A DNA stretch of 15,031 nt from JAUYQE01 sp035289745. Lineage in GTDB: Archaea > Nanobdellota > Nanobdellia > Woesearchaeales > GW2011-AR9. The stretch is taken from assembly GCA_035289745.1 (NCBI GenBank), contig DATDWF010000067.1:1-15031 (forward strand). Direction: 5' to 3'. Positions 6,198-12,187 of this stretch are shown here, one piece after another. The notes under the pieces were generated by a model. It did no database searches, was not told the origin of the DNA, and worked only from the letters and a program-made list of their open reading frames with translations. Both the position numbers and the translations under genes were made by a program. Every line of letters starts with the position of its first letter. The stretch's first letter is position 1.

Positions 6198-8816
6198 TCA
6201 CCCAACCGACCCTTCCATTTCCAGCTCGATGAGCTTGTTCAGCTCGACGGCATATTCCAACGGCAGGCTTCTGACGATGGGCTCGATGAAGCCGGAGACG
6301 ATCATCTGCATGGCCTGCTCTTGGCTTAATCCTCTGCTCTGTAAGTAAAATATTTCTTCTTCGCCGATCTTACCGACTGTAGCTTCGTGCGCGATATCAA
6401 CTTCTTTATTCTGGATTTTCATCGTCGGATAGGTGTTGGAAACGGATTGTTCGTCGATAAGCAGGGCATCGCAGCGCACGTTGACTTTGCTGTTCGTAGC
6501 TTGCGGCGTAACCTGCACGAATCCCCGATAGCTGGAAATGCCGCCCGCTTTGCTGATGCTCTTGGATTGGATGGTCGAGGAGGTATGGGGAGCGGCGTGA
6601 ATGACCTTTGTTCCGGTATCCTGATGCTGTCCTGCTCCGGCAAAGGCAATGCCCAAGCTATCCGTCTTGGCGCCTTTGCCGATTAATACGGAGCAAGGAT
6701 AGAGCATGGTTGTGTGGCTATTATGAACTATCAAACCATTGGCAATAAAATTATGATACTTTTCAACTTCTATATCGTATGTTGGTTTTTGTCCCCTGTA
6801 TACAATTTTGTTAATCCTGGCAAAGCCAATTTCTTCTGTCGTTTTGCTTTTAAAATTTAACTTTTGTACTCCTTCAAAAGCTCTTCTTGGACGACTTTTT
6901 TGTGCAAGATTTTTCTTTCTCGCGCTCTTGAGAGGCAATAGTTTTATTTGTTTTCCAGTCATGAGTATCCTCCAGGAATCTTTCACGTTACAGACACTCC
7001 CCAAGATGTTCTGTATTCCTGCCGATCGATGCTTAAAGATCCTTGAAACTCCCAACCCCGTCATTATTGCTAGTCCTTTAACATCCTCGAGGAGTTTTTT
7101 ATTTACACTCGTTAAAGCAATTTCATTGCGTTGGACGTGTCCATCAGAATCAATATACCCGGCTAGAAATGCTTTTATCTGAGATTCCGGCAAACTAAAA
7201 ACCCAGGCGGGGATAGCTTTTGTATCAGCATTCCCACCAAATCCTATGGCCGTAAATAGCTCACAAAGGCGTTTTGAATTTATGATAATATACCTCTCTT
7301 TTTTCTCGGTGACTTCATAATTAAATAATTGCTTCAGAACCCCGCATAATTTTTCTCTATAATCTTCTGTGTGGTGGGTTGCAATGTTTATTTTATTCTG
7401 CTTTGGGGCAATATGCCCGTCGCCAACAAGAAGCCCCATGAGCCACATAAAGTCTTCGTTGGTTGCAGCTGGGTTTGTAATGTCCAGATTATACAGATGA
7501 GCGGTATCCATCTCAAATGTACCATATTGGTTCTTGCTTTTCACCAGCTTTCCAACGTTTATCTCTGGCAAAAGGTATGATGCCCCCCCTATCGGCGCTT
7601 TTTTTATTATACCAACAACATCATTCACTCTAAGCTCTTCCAAAGGTTTCCATGCGAAATGGAAGAATCCTTTTTTATGGCTGGGCTCATTTTTTTTCCG
7701 GATGACCGTTAAAAATGGATGATTAGCTGACGCTTCAATTTCCCTTCCTCCCGCCTCAAGTTTATAGATATCTTTCACTCCGCTGAATATCCTCCCTTTT
7801 ACTTTTGCTGTACTAATACTATTGCTTTTTTCATCCCAGACATATACCTTATCTCCACTCTTTATTGATTCGATAGGTACCGGCCCCCGCGGATTCGTTA
7901 ATATTTTAGAATCTCCCGTGAGGCAGCCCATATTGCCATTGACCCATTCCATGATGGCGTTTTCGTGGACGATGGCGCGTTTGGTATTGAGGTTATACAC
8001 ATTCTTGCTCCAGTTTTCGATGGATGTATAGCGCATCTTGGCTCCCGGCAGCACGTGGATTTCCACGCAGCCGGCATGCAGGGAATTCGTTTGGTATTTC
8101 GGGCTGGAGCAGCCTTCGATATAATGAAGCTCGGCGTTTTCATCGACAATAATCAGGGTGTGCTCGAACTGCCCGCCTTTCTGCTGGTTCATGCGAAAAT
8201 AGGCTTGCAAAGGCAGATTCACTTTGACGCCTTTGGGCACATAGATGAACGTGCCGCCACTCCACACCGCGGCATGGAGCATGATAAACTTGTGGTCATT
8301 GATGGGGATGCACGATGTCATGAAATATTTCTTGGCAAGCTCCGGATACTGGTGCAGGGCCACATCCATGTTTTCAAAAATAACGCCCTGCGCTTTCAGC
8401 TTTTTTTCGATGTTATGGTAGATCACGGAGCTATCATATTGCGCGCCAACGCCGCCCAAAGAAGTTCGTTCGGCTTCGGGAATTCCCAGGCGGTCGAAAG
8501 TCTTGCGTATTTCTTCCGGAACTTTTTCCCAGCTATCACTTTCTTTGGCATTGGGGTCAACGAAGAAAGTAATCTTGTCAAAATCCAGCGCGGAAAGGTC
8601 CGGCCCCCATTTCGGCACCGCCGTTTTCTGGAAGAGCTCCAATCCTTTGAGGCGCTTCTGCAGCATCCATTCCGGCTCGTTTTTGGTTCTGGAGATAAGG
8701 CGGACGACGGCTTCGGTTACTCCCGCCGGGGCCACGTAGCGCGGCGTATGTTCATCCGCATCATCATATACTGTTCTATTGATCTCAAAATCAGTCATCG
8801 CCTGGGCTTCTACCAT
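6198..8816 (-). CDS. sufB: SufB precursor, Fe-S assembly scaffold interrupted by an intein
   Basis: The 872-residue precursor consists of an N-extein (1-297), an intein (298-699) and a C-extein (700-872). The spliced protein would be 470 residues, the normal SufB length. SufB with SufD and SufC forms the platform on which new [Fe-S] clusters are built. Extein motifs include LGGVGAQYDSS, TSCIPINDHKF, VPKGVKVNLPLQAYFRMN, HYIEGCSSP, SLHAGCVEI, Cys782 in NVRCDALLID (equivalent to the essential E. coli Cys405) and HEATVGKIGEEEIFYLQSRG with the conserved His-Glu pair. The ATG at 8814-8816 has an AAAGGAGG 6 nt upstream and overlaps the regulator stop (TAG 8810-8812), so translation is coupled. Splicing is required for function because the intein sits inside the beta-helix core (NGNMG|SHTTM). 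Confidence 0.96.
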   Translation of the reverse strand: MVEAQAMTDFEINRTVYDDADEHTPRYVAPAGVTEAVVRLISRTKNEPEWMLQKRLKGLELFQKTAVPKWGPDLSALDFDKITFFVDPNAKESDSWEKVPEEIRKTFDRLGIPEAERTSLGGVGAQYDSSVIYHNIEKKLKAQGVIFENMDVALHQYPELAKKYFMTSCIPINDHKFIMLHAAVWSGGTFIYVPKGVKVNLPLQAYFRMNQQKGGQFEHTLIIVDENAELHYIEGCSSPKYQTNSLHAGCVEIHVLPGAKMRYTSIENWSKNVYNLNTKRAIVHENAIMEWVNGNMGCLTGDSKILTNPRGPVPIESIKSGDKVYVWDEKSNSISTAKVKGRIFSGVKDIYKLEAGGREIEASANHPFLTVIRKKNEPSHKKGFFHFAWKPLEELRVNDVVGIIKKAPIGGASYLLPEINVGKLVKSKNQYGTFEMDTAHLYNLDITNPAATNEDFMWLMGLLVGDGHIAPKQNKINIATHHTEDYREKLCGVLKQLFNYEVTEKKERYIIINSKRLCELFTAIGFGGNADTKAIPAWVFSLPESQIKAFLAGYIDSDGHVQRNEIALTSVNKKLLEDVKGLAIMTGLGVSRIFKHRSAGIQNILGSVCNVKDSWRILMTGKQIKLLPLKSARKKNLAQKSRPRRAFEGVQKLNFKSKTTEEIGFARINKIVYRGQKPTYDIEVEKYHNFIANGLIVHNSHTTMLYPCSVLIGKGAKTDSLGIAFAGAGQHQDTGTKVIHAAPHTSSTIQSKSISKAGGISSYRGFVQVTPQATNSKVNVRCDALLIDEQSVSNTYPTMKIQNKEVDIAHEATVGKIGEEEIFYLQSRGLSQEQAMQMIVSGFIEPIVRSLPLEYAVELNKLIELEMEGSVG
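6720..7925 (-). mobile_element. Intein with LAGLIDADG homing endonuclease inserted in SufB
   Basis: This in-frame 402-residue intein runs from Cys1 (CLTGDSKIL, block A) to the terminal His401-Asn402 (GLIVHN, block G), followed by Ser as the +1 nucleophile. Block B is REIEASANHPF, with His69 and Ser in place of the usual Thr of TxxH. Block F is YDIEVEKYHNFIANG. A dodecapeptide endonuclease lies between them, with LMGLLVGDGHI at about 162-172 and FLAGYIDSDGHV at about 253-264; both acidic residues (Asp169, Asp261) are kept, so it may still be active. Boundaries are exact because the flanking exteins join into a normal SufB. Sampled 60-base lines inside it have 32-38% G+C against about 60% in one extein line, consistent with recent transfer. 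Confidence 0.96.
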
Positions 8817-9211
8817 GCGCAGCCTCCTTTGGTGGGGAAGCAGCCCACTGTTTCGGGTATGCAGTGTTCAGGTAAATTGGAGAACTGGCGGTGGATGCTA
8901 CACAAAGCTTTAGTTTCCCGGATGCGATTGAGGATATGCTGGGTTTCCCGCAGATAGCTTACGGTGTCTTTGATCCTGGCTGCTGCGGTTTTGATGTCTG
9001 CTTCAATCTCTGTTGGGAAATGGATGAGATGCCCGCGTTTGGTGCTGGCGTACTGGCTGATAGAAGAGCTGGTGATGCTTAGGGTGCTGGCAATATCTTT
9101 CTGCTTCATACCCAGCCCTTTCAGCTCCTGGGCAAAGTATCTGCGCAAAGTAGGGATGATATAGTACGTTTCTATCTCCTGCGGCAGGAGGATTTTCTGC
9201 TTATTAACCAT
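8810..9211 (-). CDS. COG2522-like archaeal HTH regulator with Cys-rich tail, head of the suf operon
   Basis: The 133-residue protein begins with the LPQEIETYYIIPTLRRYFAQEL segment typical of archaeal XRE-type regulators of the COG2522 group (family form LPCE...WYVLPAIRRELA). An HTH follows at about 34-60 (GMKQKDIASTLSITSSSISQYASTKRG), then a helical region. The tail holds four cysteines, Cys104, Cys117, Cys124 and Cys131, plus His107. It is the first gene of the operon and its stop codon overlaps the sufB start. A TATA box about 28 nt before the ATG suggests a leaderless message. By analogy with IscR and bacterial SufR, a Cys-ligated cluster could let it sense Fe-S supply; this is inference. 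The family call is good; the regulated target is deduced from position. Confidence 0.82.
   Translation of the reverse strand: MVNKQKILLPQEIETYYIIPTLRRYFAQELKGLGMKQKDIASTLSITSSSISQYASTKRGHLIHFPTEIEADIKTAAARIKDTVSYLRETQHILNRIRETKALCSIHRQFSNLPEHCIPETVGCFPTKGGCAW
8823..8830 (-). promoter_or_regulatory. Strong Shine-Dalgarno sequence of sufB
   Basis: AAAGGAGG on the minus strand is 6 nt from the ATG at 8816 and lies within the 3' end of the regulator gene. It fixes the sufB start at Met1 rather than Met7 and suits internal-operon translation. Confidence 0.8.
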
Positions 9212-9217
9212 AGTTAA
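9204..9217. promoter_or_regulatory. Candidate operator: palindrome TTAAC-N4-GTTAA over the regulator start codon
   Basis: Five-base arms at 9204-9208 and 9213-9217 flank the ATG at 9209-9211, where the transcription start is also predicted. A dimeric HTH protein bound here would block initiation, which fits autoregulation of the suf operon. Short palindromes occur by chance, so this is a suggestion only. Confidence 0.3.
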
Positions 9218-9366
9218 CTTCGGATGGAGAGATTTTTATAAAGGTTTTGGAGGAGAAATCGTTGTTTTGCGTTCGGGGTGATGAGCTGCGGCGCCATCCA
9301 CGGGCGATTCAGGTACGAGTGGAGGGCTTCTTTTAGCGTTTTGCCCCTTAGCTTTCCCTCTTCCAC
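9214..9366 (-). other. Doubtful small open frame upstream of the regulator
   Basis: A stop-free frame runs from just after a TAG (9391-9393) to a TAA at 9214-9216, two bases before the regulator ATG. From the only early start-like codon (GTG at 9364-9366) it would encode 50 residues with the look of protein: VEEGKLRGKTLKEAL, then LNRPWMAPQLITPN. G+C is higher than in the flanking A/T stretch. It has no early ATG, no good ribosome site and no recognised family, and it covers the suf TATA box. It could be a remnant of a larger gene or chance. Confidence 0.2.
9234..9244 (-). promoter_or_regulatory. TATA box for the suf operon
   Basis: The minus strand reads CCTTTATAAAA, with TTTATAAA centred near 9239 and about 28 nt before the regulator ATG at 9211. 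There is no Shine-Dalgarno sequence before that ATG, consistent with a leaderless first gene. The same bases are codons of a doubtful small frame (see 9214-9366). Confidence 0.55.
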
Positions 9367-9419
9367 AATCCTTAAAAACGTTTCCTTATTCTATTAATTC
9401 TAATTTTAATAAAAAAAAC

Positions 9420-9424
9420 GGAGG
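9420..9424 (+). promoter_or_regulatory. Shine-Dalgarno sequence of sodA
   Basis: GGAGG lies 8 nt before the ATG at 9433. It is followed by GTTT and CTCC, so GGAG and CTCC could pair as a 4-bp hairpin that hides the site. An A/T-rich stretch at 9381-9418 upstream is the likely promoter, giving this gene a leader, unlike several neighbours. Confidence 0.6.
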
Positions 9425-9432
9425 TTTCTCCC

Positions 9433-10035
9433 ATGACCCATCAATTACCAAAATTACCATATGCCTATACCGCTCTTGAGCCATTCATCGACGCCCGAAC
9501 GATGGAGATTCATTACACGAAGCATCATCAGGCGTATGTGGATAATCTGAATAAAGCGCTGGAGCCGCATGCTGCACTCCAGAGAAAAACCGCCGAAGAG
9601 TTGCTGAAAGACCTTTCTGCTATTCCTGAAGAGATCCGGATAGCAGTGCGCAATAATGGTGGCGGGCATGTGAATCATTCTTTCTTCTGGCTGCTGCTGA
9701 AGAAAGGTGTTCCGTTCACGGGAAAGGTTGCTGTTGCTATCAAGACTACTTTTGGCAGCTTCGAGCAATTTCAGGACATATTTGCGAAAGCGGCTTTGGG
9801 CCGTTTCGGAAGTGGCTGGGCATGGCTGGTGTTAAATAAAGGAAAACTGGAAGTGTCCAGCACTGCCAATCAGGACTCGCCGCTAAGCGAAGGCAAAGTG
9901 CCGCTCCTCGGCTTGGATGTATGGGAACATGCATACTATTTGCACTATCAAAACAGAAGGGCTGATTATGTGAAGGCATTCTGGAATATTGTCGACTGGG
10001 AGCAAGTTGAGAAGCATTTTGTGCAGTCTCACTAA
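9433..10035 (+). CDS. sodA: Fe/Mn-family superoxide dismutase, Mn-type
   Basis: The 200-residue enzyme converts superoxide to O2 and H2O2 in the cytoplasm. The four metal ligands are His27 (MEIHYTKHHQAY), His82 (VNHSFFW), Asp162 and His166 (LGLDVWEHAYYLHY). The second-sphere glutamine is in TANQDSPL (Gln147), and the GGGHVNH segment has Gly where iron enzymes have Gln. Both features mark the manganese or cambialistic type. Tyr35 of the HHQAY gateway is present. Length is normal and there is no signal peptide. It stands alone on the + strand, divergent from the suf operon, so two oxidative-stress-linked units share one 200-base upstream region. The metal assignment is by motif only. Confidence 0.95.
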   Translation: MTHQLPKLPYAYTALEPFIDARTMEIHYTKHHQAYVDNLNKALEPHAALQRKTAEELLKDLSAIPEEIRIAVRNNGGGHVNHSFFWLLLKKGVPFTGKVAVAIKTTFGSFEQFQDIFAKAALGRFGSGWAWLVLNKGKLEVSSTANQDSPLSEGKVPLLGLDVWEHAYYLHYQNRRADYVKAFWNIVDWEQVEKHFVQSH

Positions 10036-10067
10036 CAGTTTTGCTCCCGTTCAGCTTCTCCGCGCGA

Positions 10068-10079
10068 AAGCTTATAAAC
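10068..10079 (+). promoter_or_regulatory. TATA box for rfcS
   Basis: AAGCTTATAAAC has its TATA core centred near 10074, about 27 nt before the ATG at 10101. It is in the 65-base sodA-rfcS gap. The bases before the ATG are C-rich and hold no Shine-Dalgarno sequence, so the transcript is likely leaderless. Confidence 0.6.
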
Positions 10080-10100
10080 TTCCCCTCCTCCGCGCTCTCC

Positions 10101-11057
10101 ATGGATTCTCTCATCTGGACGGAAAAGTACCGGCCGCAGCGTTTTTCTGAGATAAAAGGGCAGAAAGAGATTGTGGAGAAAGTAGCGGCATTCGTCAGAA
10201 CCAAAAGCATGCCCCACCTGCTGTTTGCCGGCCCGGCAGGAGTTGGAAAGACGACGTTAGCGTTGGTCATCGCCAAAGAATTGTATGGCGAGCATTGGCA
10301 GCAGAATGTGCTGGAATTGAATGCCTCTGACGAGCGGGGTATTGACGTCGTTCGGGTGAAAGTGAAAGATTTTGCCCGAACGAAAGCGATTGGTGATGTT
10401 CCTTTTAAAATCGCACTCCTTGACGAAAGTGACGCTTTGACGAGAGAAGCACAGCAAGCGTTGCGCAGAACGATGGAAAGTTATACTAAAACGGCTCGTT
10501 TTATCCTCCTAGCGAATTACTCCTCAAAAATACTTGACCCGATCCAGAGCAGATGCGCGATTTTCCGCTTCAAGCCGCTTTCGGAAGAAGAGATCCTCTC
10601 GCTTATCGACGATATTGCTCAGAGGGAAGGCTTGACTATTGCAGCAGAAACCAAACGAGCTTTGGCAGATATTGCTGAAGGCGATTGCCGCCGCTTAGAA
10701 AATATCCTGCAGAGCTGTGCCGTGCTGCAAAAAGATATTACTCCCGAACTTGTCTACTCCATGGCAGCCGTCGCCAAGCCGCGCGAAGTAAAAGAAGTGC
10801 TCCAGCTGGCGGTTTCTGGCAAGTTTCCTGAATCACGCAAGCAGCTGCTCAGCCTCATGCTGAATTATGGCCTTTCCGGCCTGGATATTGTCAAGCAAGT
10901 GCAGAAAGAGATCTGGAATTTGGCTCTCGATGACCGGAAGAAGCTGGAGCTCATCGACAAATGCGGCGACGTGGAATTTCACTTGGTGGAAGGCAGTGAT
11001 GAATATGTGCAGTTAGAAAGTTTCCTGGCGTTTGCGGCGCTGGTGGGGAAGGAGTAA
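10101..11057 (+). CDS. rfcS: Replication factor C small subunit (clamp loader)
   Basis: The 318-residue AAA+ ATPase loads the PCNA sliding clamp onto primed DNA together with the large subunit. It shows the RFC box WTEKYRPQRFSEIKG (6-20), Walker A GPAGVGKTT at 44-52, Walker B ALLDESD at 105-111, sensor 1 at Asn139 (LLANYSSKI), the arginine-finger SRC motif at 150-152 (PIQSRCAIFRF), and sensor 2 GDCRRLENILQ near 195. The usual DEAD of Walker B is DESD; the catalytic Asp and Glu remain. The frame is open to 10041, but the ATG at 10101 gives the conserved N-terminus and lies 27 nt after a TATA box, so it was preferred. It is a hallmark archaeal gene here and converges on a lipoprotein gene. Confidence 0.96.
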   Translation: MDSLIWTEKYRPQRFSEIKGQKEIVEKVAAFVRTKSMPHLLFAGPAGVGKTTLALVIAKELYGEHWQQNVLELNASDERGIDVVRVKVKDFARTKAIGDVPFKIALLDESDALTREAQQALRRTMESYTKTARFILLANYSSKILDPIQSRCAIFRFKPLSEEEILSLIDDIAQREGLTIAAETKRALADIAEGDCRRLENILQSCAVLQKDITPELVYSMAAVAKPREVKEVLQLAVSGKFPESRKQLLSLMLNYGLSGLDIVKQVQKEIWNLALDDRKKLELIDKCGDVEFHLVEGSDEYVQLESFLAFAALVGKE

Positions 11058-11063
11058 TTTATC

Positions 11064-11086
11064 ATAGAACAGAAAGAAAATTCTAT
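11064..11086. terminator. Possible convergent terminator, weak inverted repeat
   Basis: ATAGAA (11064-11069) and TTCTAT (11081-11086) can pair around an 11-base A-rich loop. It lies in the 25-base gap between the convergent stops of rfcS and the lipoprotein gene. The stem is short and A/T-only, so the call is tentative. Confidence 0.25.
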
Positions 11087-11976
11087 TCTACGCTCTCTTT
11101 AATCCGTAAAGTCTCCTGAATCAAGTCGCGGTAGCGGTAATCAAAAGTGAGGCCCACCTGTCTAGTAGAAAGTGTTCCCTCCGCCAATGCTGCTTTCAGC
11201 TTGCAGACAATTTCTGCTTCGCCATTATCCAGCCGGGCTTCGTTTACTTTTCCGCCGGCTTTGCATTCCCAAGCAGGATCGTCAATGCTGTAGCTCAGTT
11301 CATCCCGGATGCCGAATGCTTCTCCCAGCTGAGCGACTTCTCCGCCGCCTACGTTCTTAACTTTGATGCGCAAAGCCATGATGCCTTTGCCGGCAGTGCT
11401 CTCTTCCACACTGGTTATGGTCACGGGAGCGCCGGACACAAAGAACGTTTTTGCTTTGTTCACTTCGCAAACTCGCTCATCAGTAATATCTTCTTTCAGG
11501 CAAACTTCCGGCAGGATAAGATACGTCTGGTACTTGTATTCCAAGCTGGCAAACCATTCCCTATCAATAGCCCCTGTGACGTCTTGCTCATATTTAGCAT
11601 CGCTGGCAAAAGATACTGTTTCTTCTCCCCCTAAAAGCACGAGTTCAGAAATCTTGTCGATAACGGCAGCGTTTTGCTTTTCAAAAGAAGGAATGCCACT
11701 GAATTCCTCCGGGGATGGCCCCAGAAGCTTGACTTTGACATCTCCGATCTGCAGGCCGTATTCGCCTTTGTTGCGCAGCGTCACTTCCAGCGGGAAAGTT
11801 TCCGTGTTAAAAATGGTAAATTTCCCGCCCTCTTCGACGCCAAATGGCTCGAAATCAGCGAGAACACCTTGGGTGCCGCCAATGAAAGCTCCTTGAGAAG
11901 GCGCTTGCTGCTGCTGTGCACAGGCTGCCAAGAAAACACTGATCAGGAGAAGTCCAAAGATAGGGGTTTTTCTCAT
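11083..11976 (-). CDS. Predicted surface lipoprotein with two Ig/CARDB-like domains (paralogue 1)
   Basis: The 297-residue protein has a signal peptide with a basic start (MRKT), a hydrophobic core and a lipobox FLAAC, so Cys20 is the likely lipidation site. A Gln/Pro/Ser linker follows (AQQQQAPSQG). Two beta-rich domains are suggested by FPLEVTLRNKGEYGL (about 61-75) and IKVKNVGGGEV (about 207-217), both like CARDB/Ig folds. Two Cys near 167-179 (PEVCLKED, ERVCEVNK) and two in the second domain (AWECKAG, EIVCKLK) could form disulfides. The ATG at 11974-11976 was chosen because it begins the signal peptide and has GAGGA upstream. It is a paralogue of the gene at 12188. It probably faces the cell exterior; the function is unknown. 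Confidence 0.75.
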   Translation of the reverse strand: MRKTPIFGLLLISVFLAACAQQQQAPSQGAFIGGTQGVLADFEPFGVEEGGKFTIFNTETFPLEVTLRNKGEYGLQIGDVKVKLLGPSPEEFSGIPSFEKQNAAVIDKISELVLLGGEETVSFASDAKYEQDVTGAIDREWFASLEYKYQTYLILPEVCLKEDITDERVCEVNKAKTFFVSGAPVTITSVEESTAGKGIMALRIKVKNVGGGEVAQLGEAFGIRDELSYSIDDPAWECKAGGKVNEARLDNGEAEIVCKLKAALAEGTLSTRQVGLTFDYRYRDLIQETLRIKESVE

Positions 11977-12018
11977 ACTTTTCCTCTTTTTCTGATTATG
12001 AAATGCAAAGCCAGCATA

Positions 12019-12028
12019 GTATTTAAAC
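12019..12028 (-). promoter_or_regulatory. Likely TATA box for lipoprotein paralogue 1
   Basis: The minus strand reads GGTTTAAATA, centred about 47 nt before the ATG at 11976. This predicts a leader of about 20 nt that would include the GAGGA ribosome site, unlike the leaderless genes nearby. Confidence 0.4.
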
Positions 12029-12036
12029 CTTACTCT

Positions 12037-12072
12037 CAAGCTTTTGCGCTCGCTTCGCTCGGCAAACGCTTG
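12037..12072. repeat. Hairpin with 11-bp stem (one mismatch)
   Basis: The arms CAAGCTTTTGC (12037-12047) and GCAAACGCTTG (12062-12072) pair with one mismatch around a 14-base loop GCTCGCTTCGCTCG, which itself is a near-direct repeat of GCTCG. It lies between the two tandem lipoprotein genes and upstream of the first one's TATA box. It may end the upstream transcript or be a repeated intergenic element. Confidence 0.55.
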
Positions 12073-12089
12073 GATCTAAATGCGCTCTA

Positions 12090-12116
12090 GTGGGGTTTCA
12101 CTTCGTTCAACCCCAC
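12090..12116. terminator. Hairpin GTGGGGTT/AACCCCAC, possible terminator of lipoprotein paralogue 2
   Basis: Perfect 8-bp arms at 12090-12097 and 12109-12116 surround an 11-base loop. It is 72 bases after the paralogue 2 stop on the minus strand. No oligo-T run follows directly, so termination is plausible but unproven. Confidence 0.45.
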
Positions 12117-12147
12117 GACCAACATCTTCTTTTCGTTGATAATCGAT

Positions 12148-12157
12148 AAGTGCACTT
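12148..12157. repeat. Perfect 10-bp palindrome AAGTGCACTT
   Basis: It sits 31 bases past the paralogue 2 stop codon, inside a spacer that also holds two larger hairpins. The flanks ATCGA and TCGAT could extend an imperfect fold. No function can be assigned. Confidence 0.35.
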
Positions 12158-12187
12158 TCTACTTTTCGATCTAAGCCAGTTCTCCGC

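Noticed and set aside
7965..8957. Long 330-residue open frame on the + strand opposite sufB
   Set aside because: It is antisense to well-conserved SufB N-extein codons and the regulator, has no recognisable domain, and arises from the G+C-rich codon pattern of sufB.
10041..10100. Longer rfcS start at 10041
   Set aside because: The extension crosses the TATA box, has no family similarity, and the ATG at 10101 gives the conserved RFC N-terminus.
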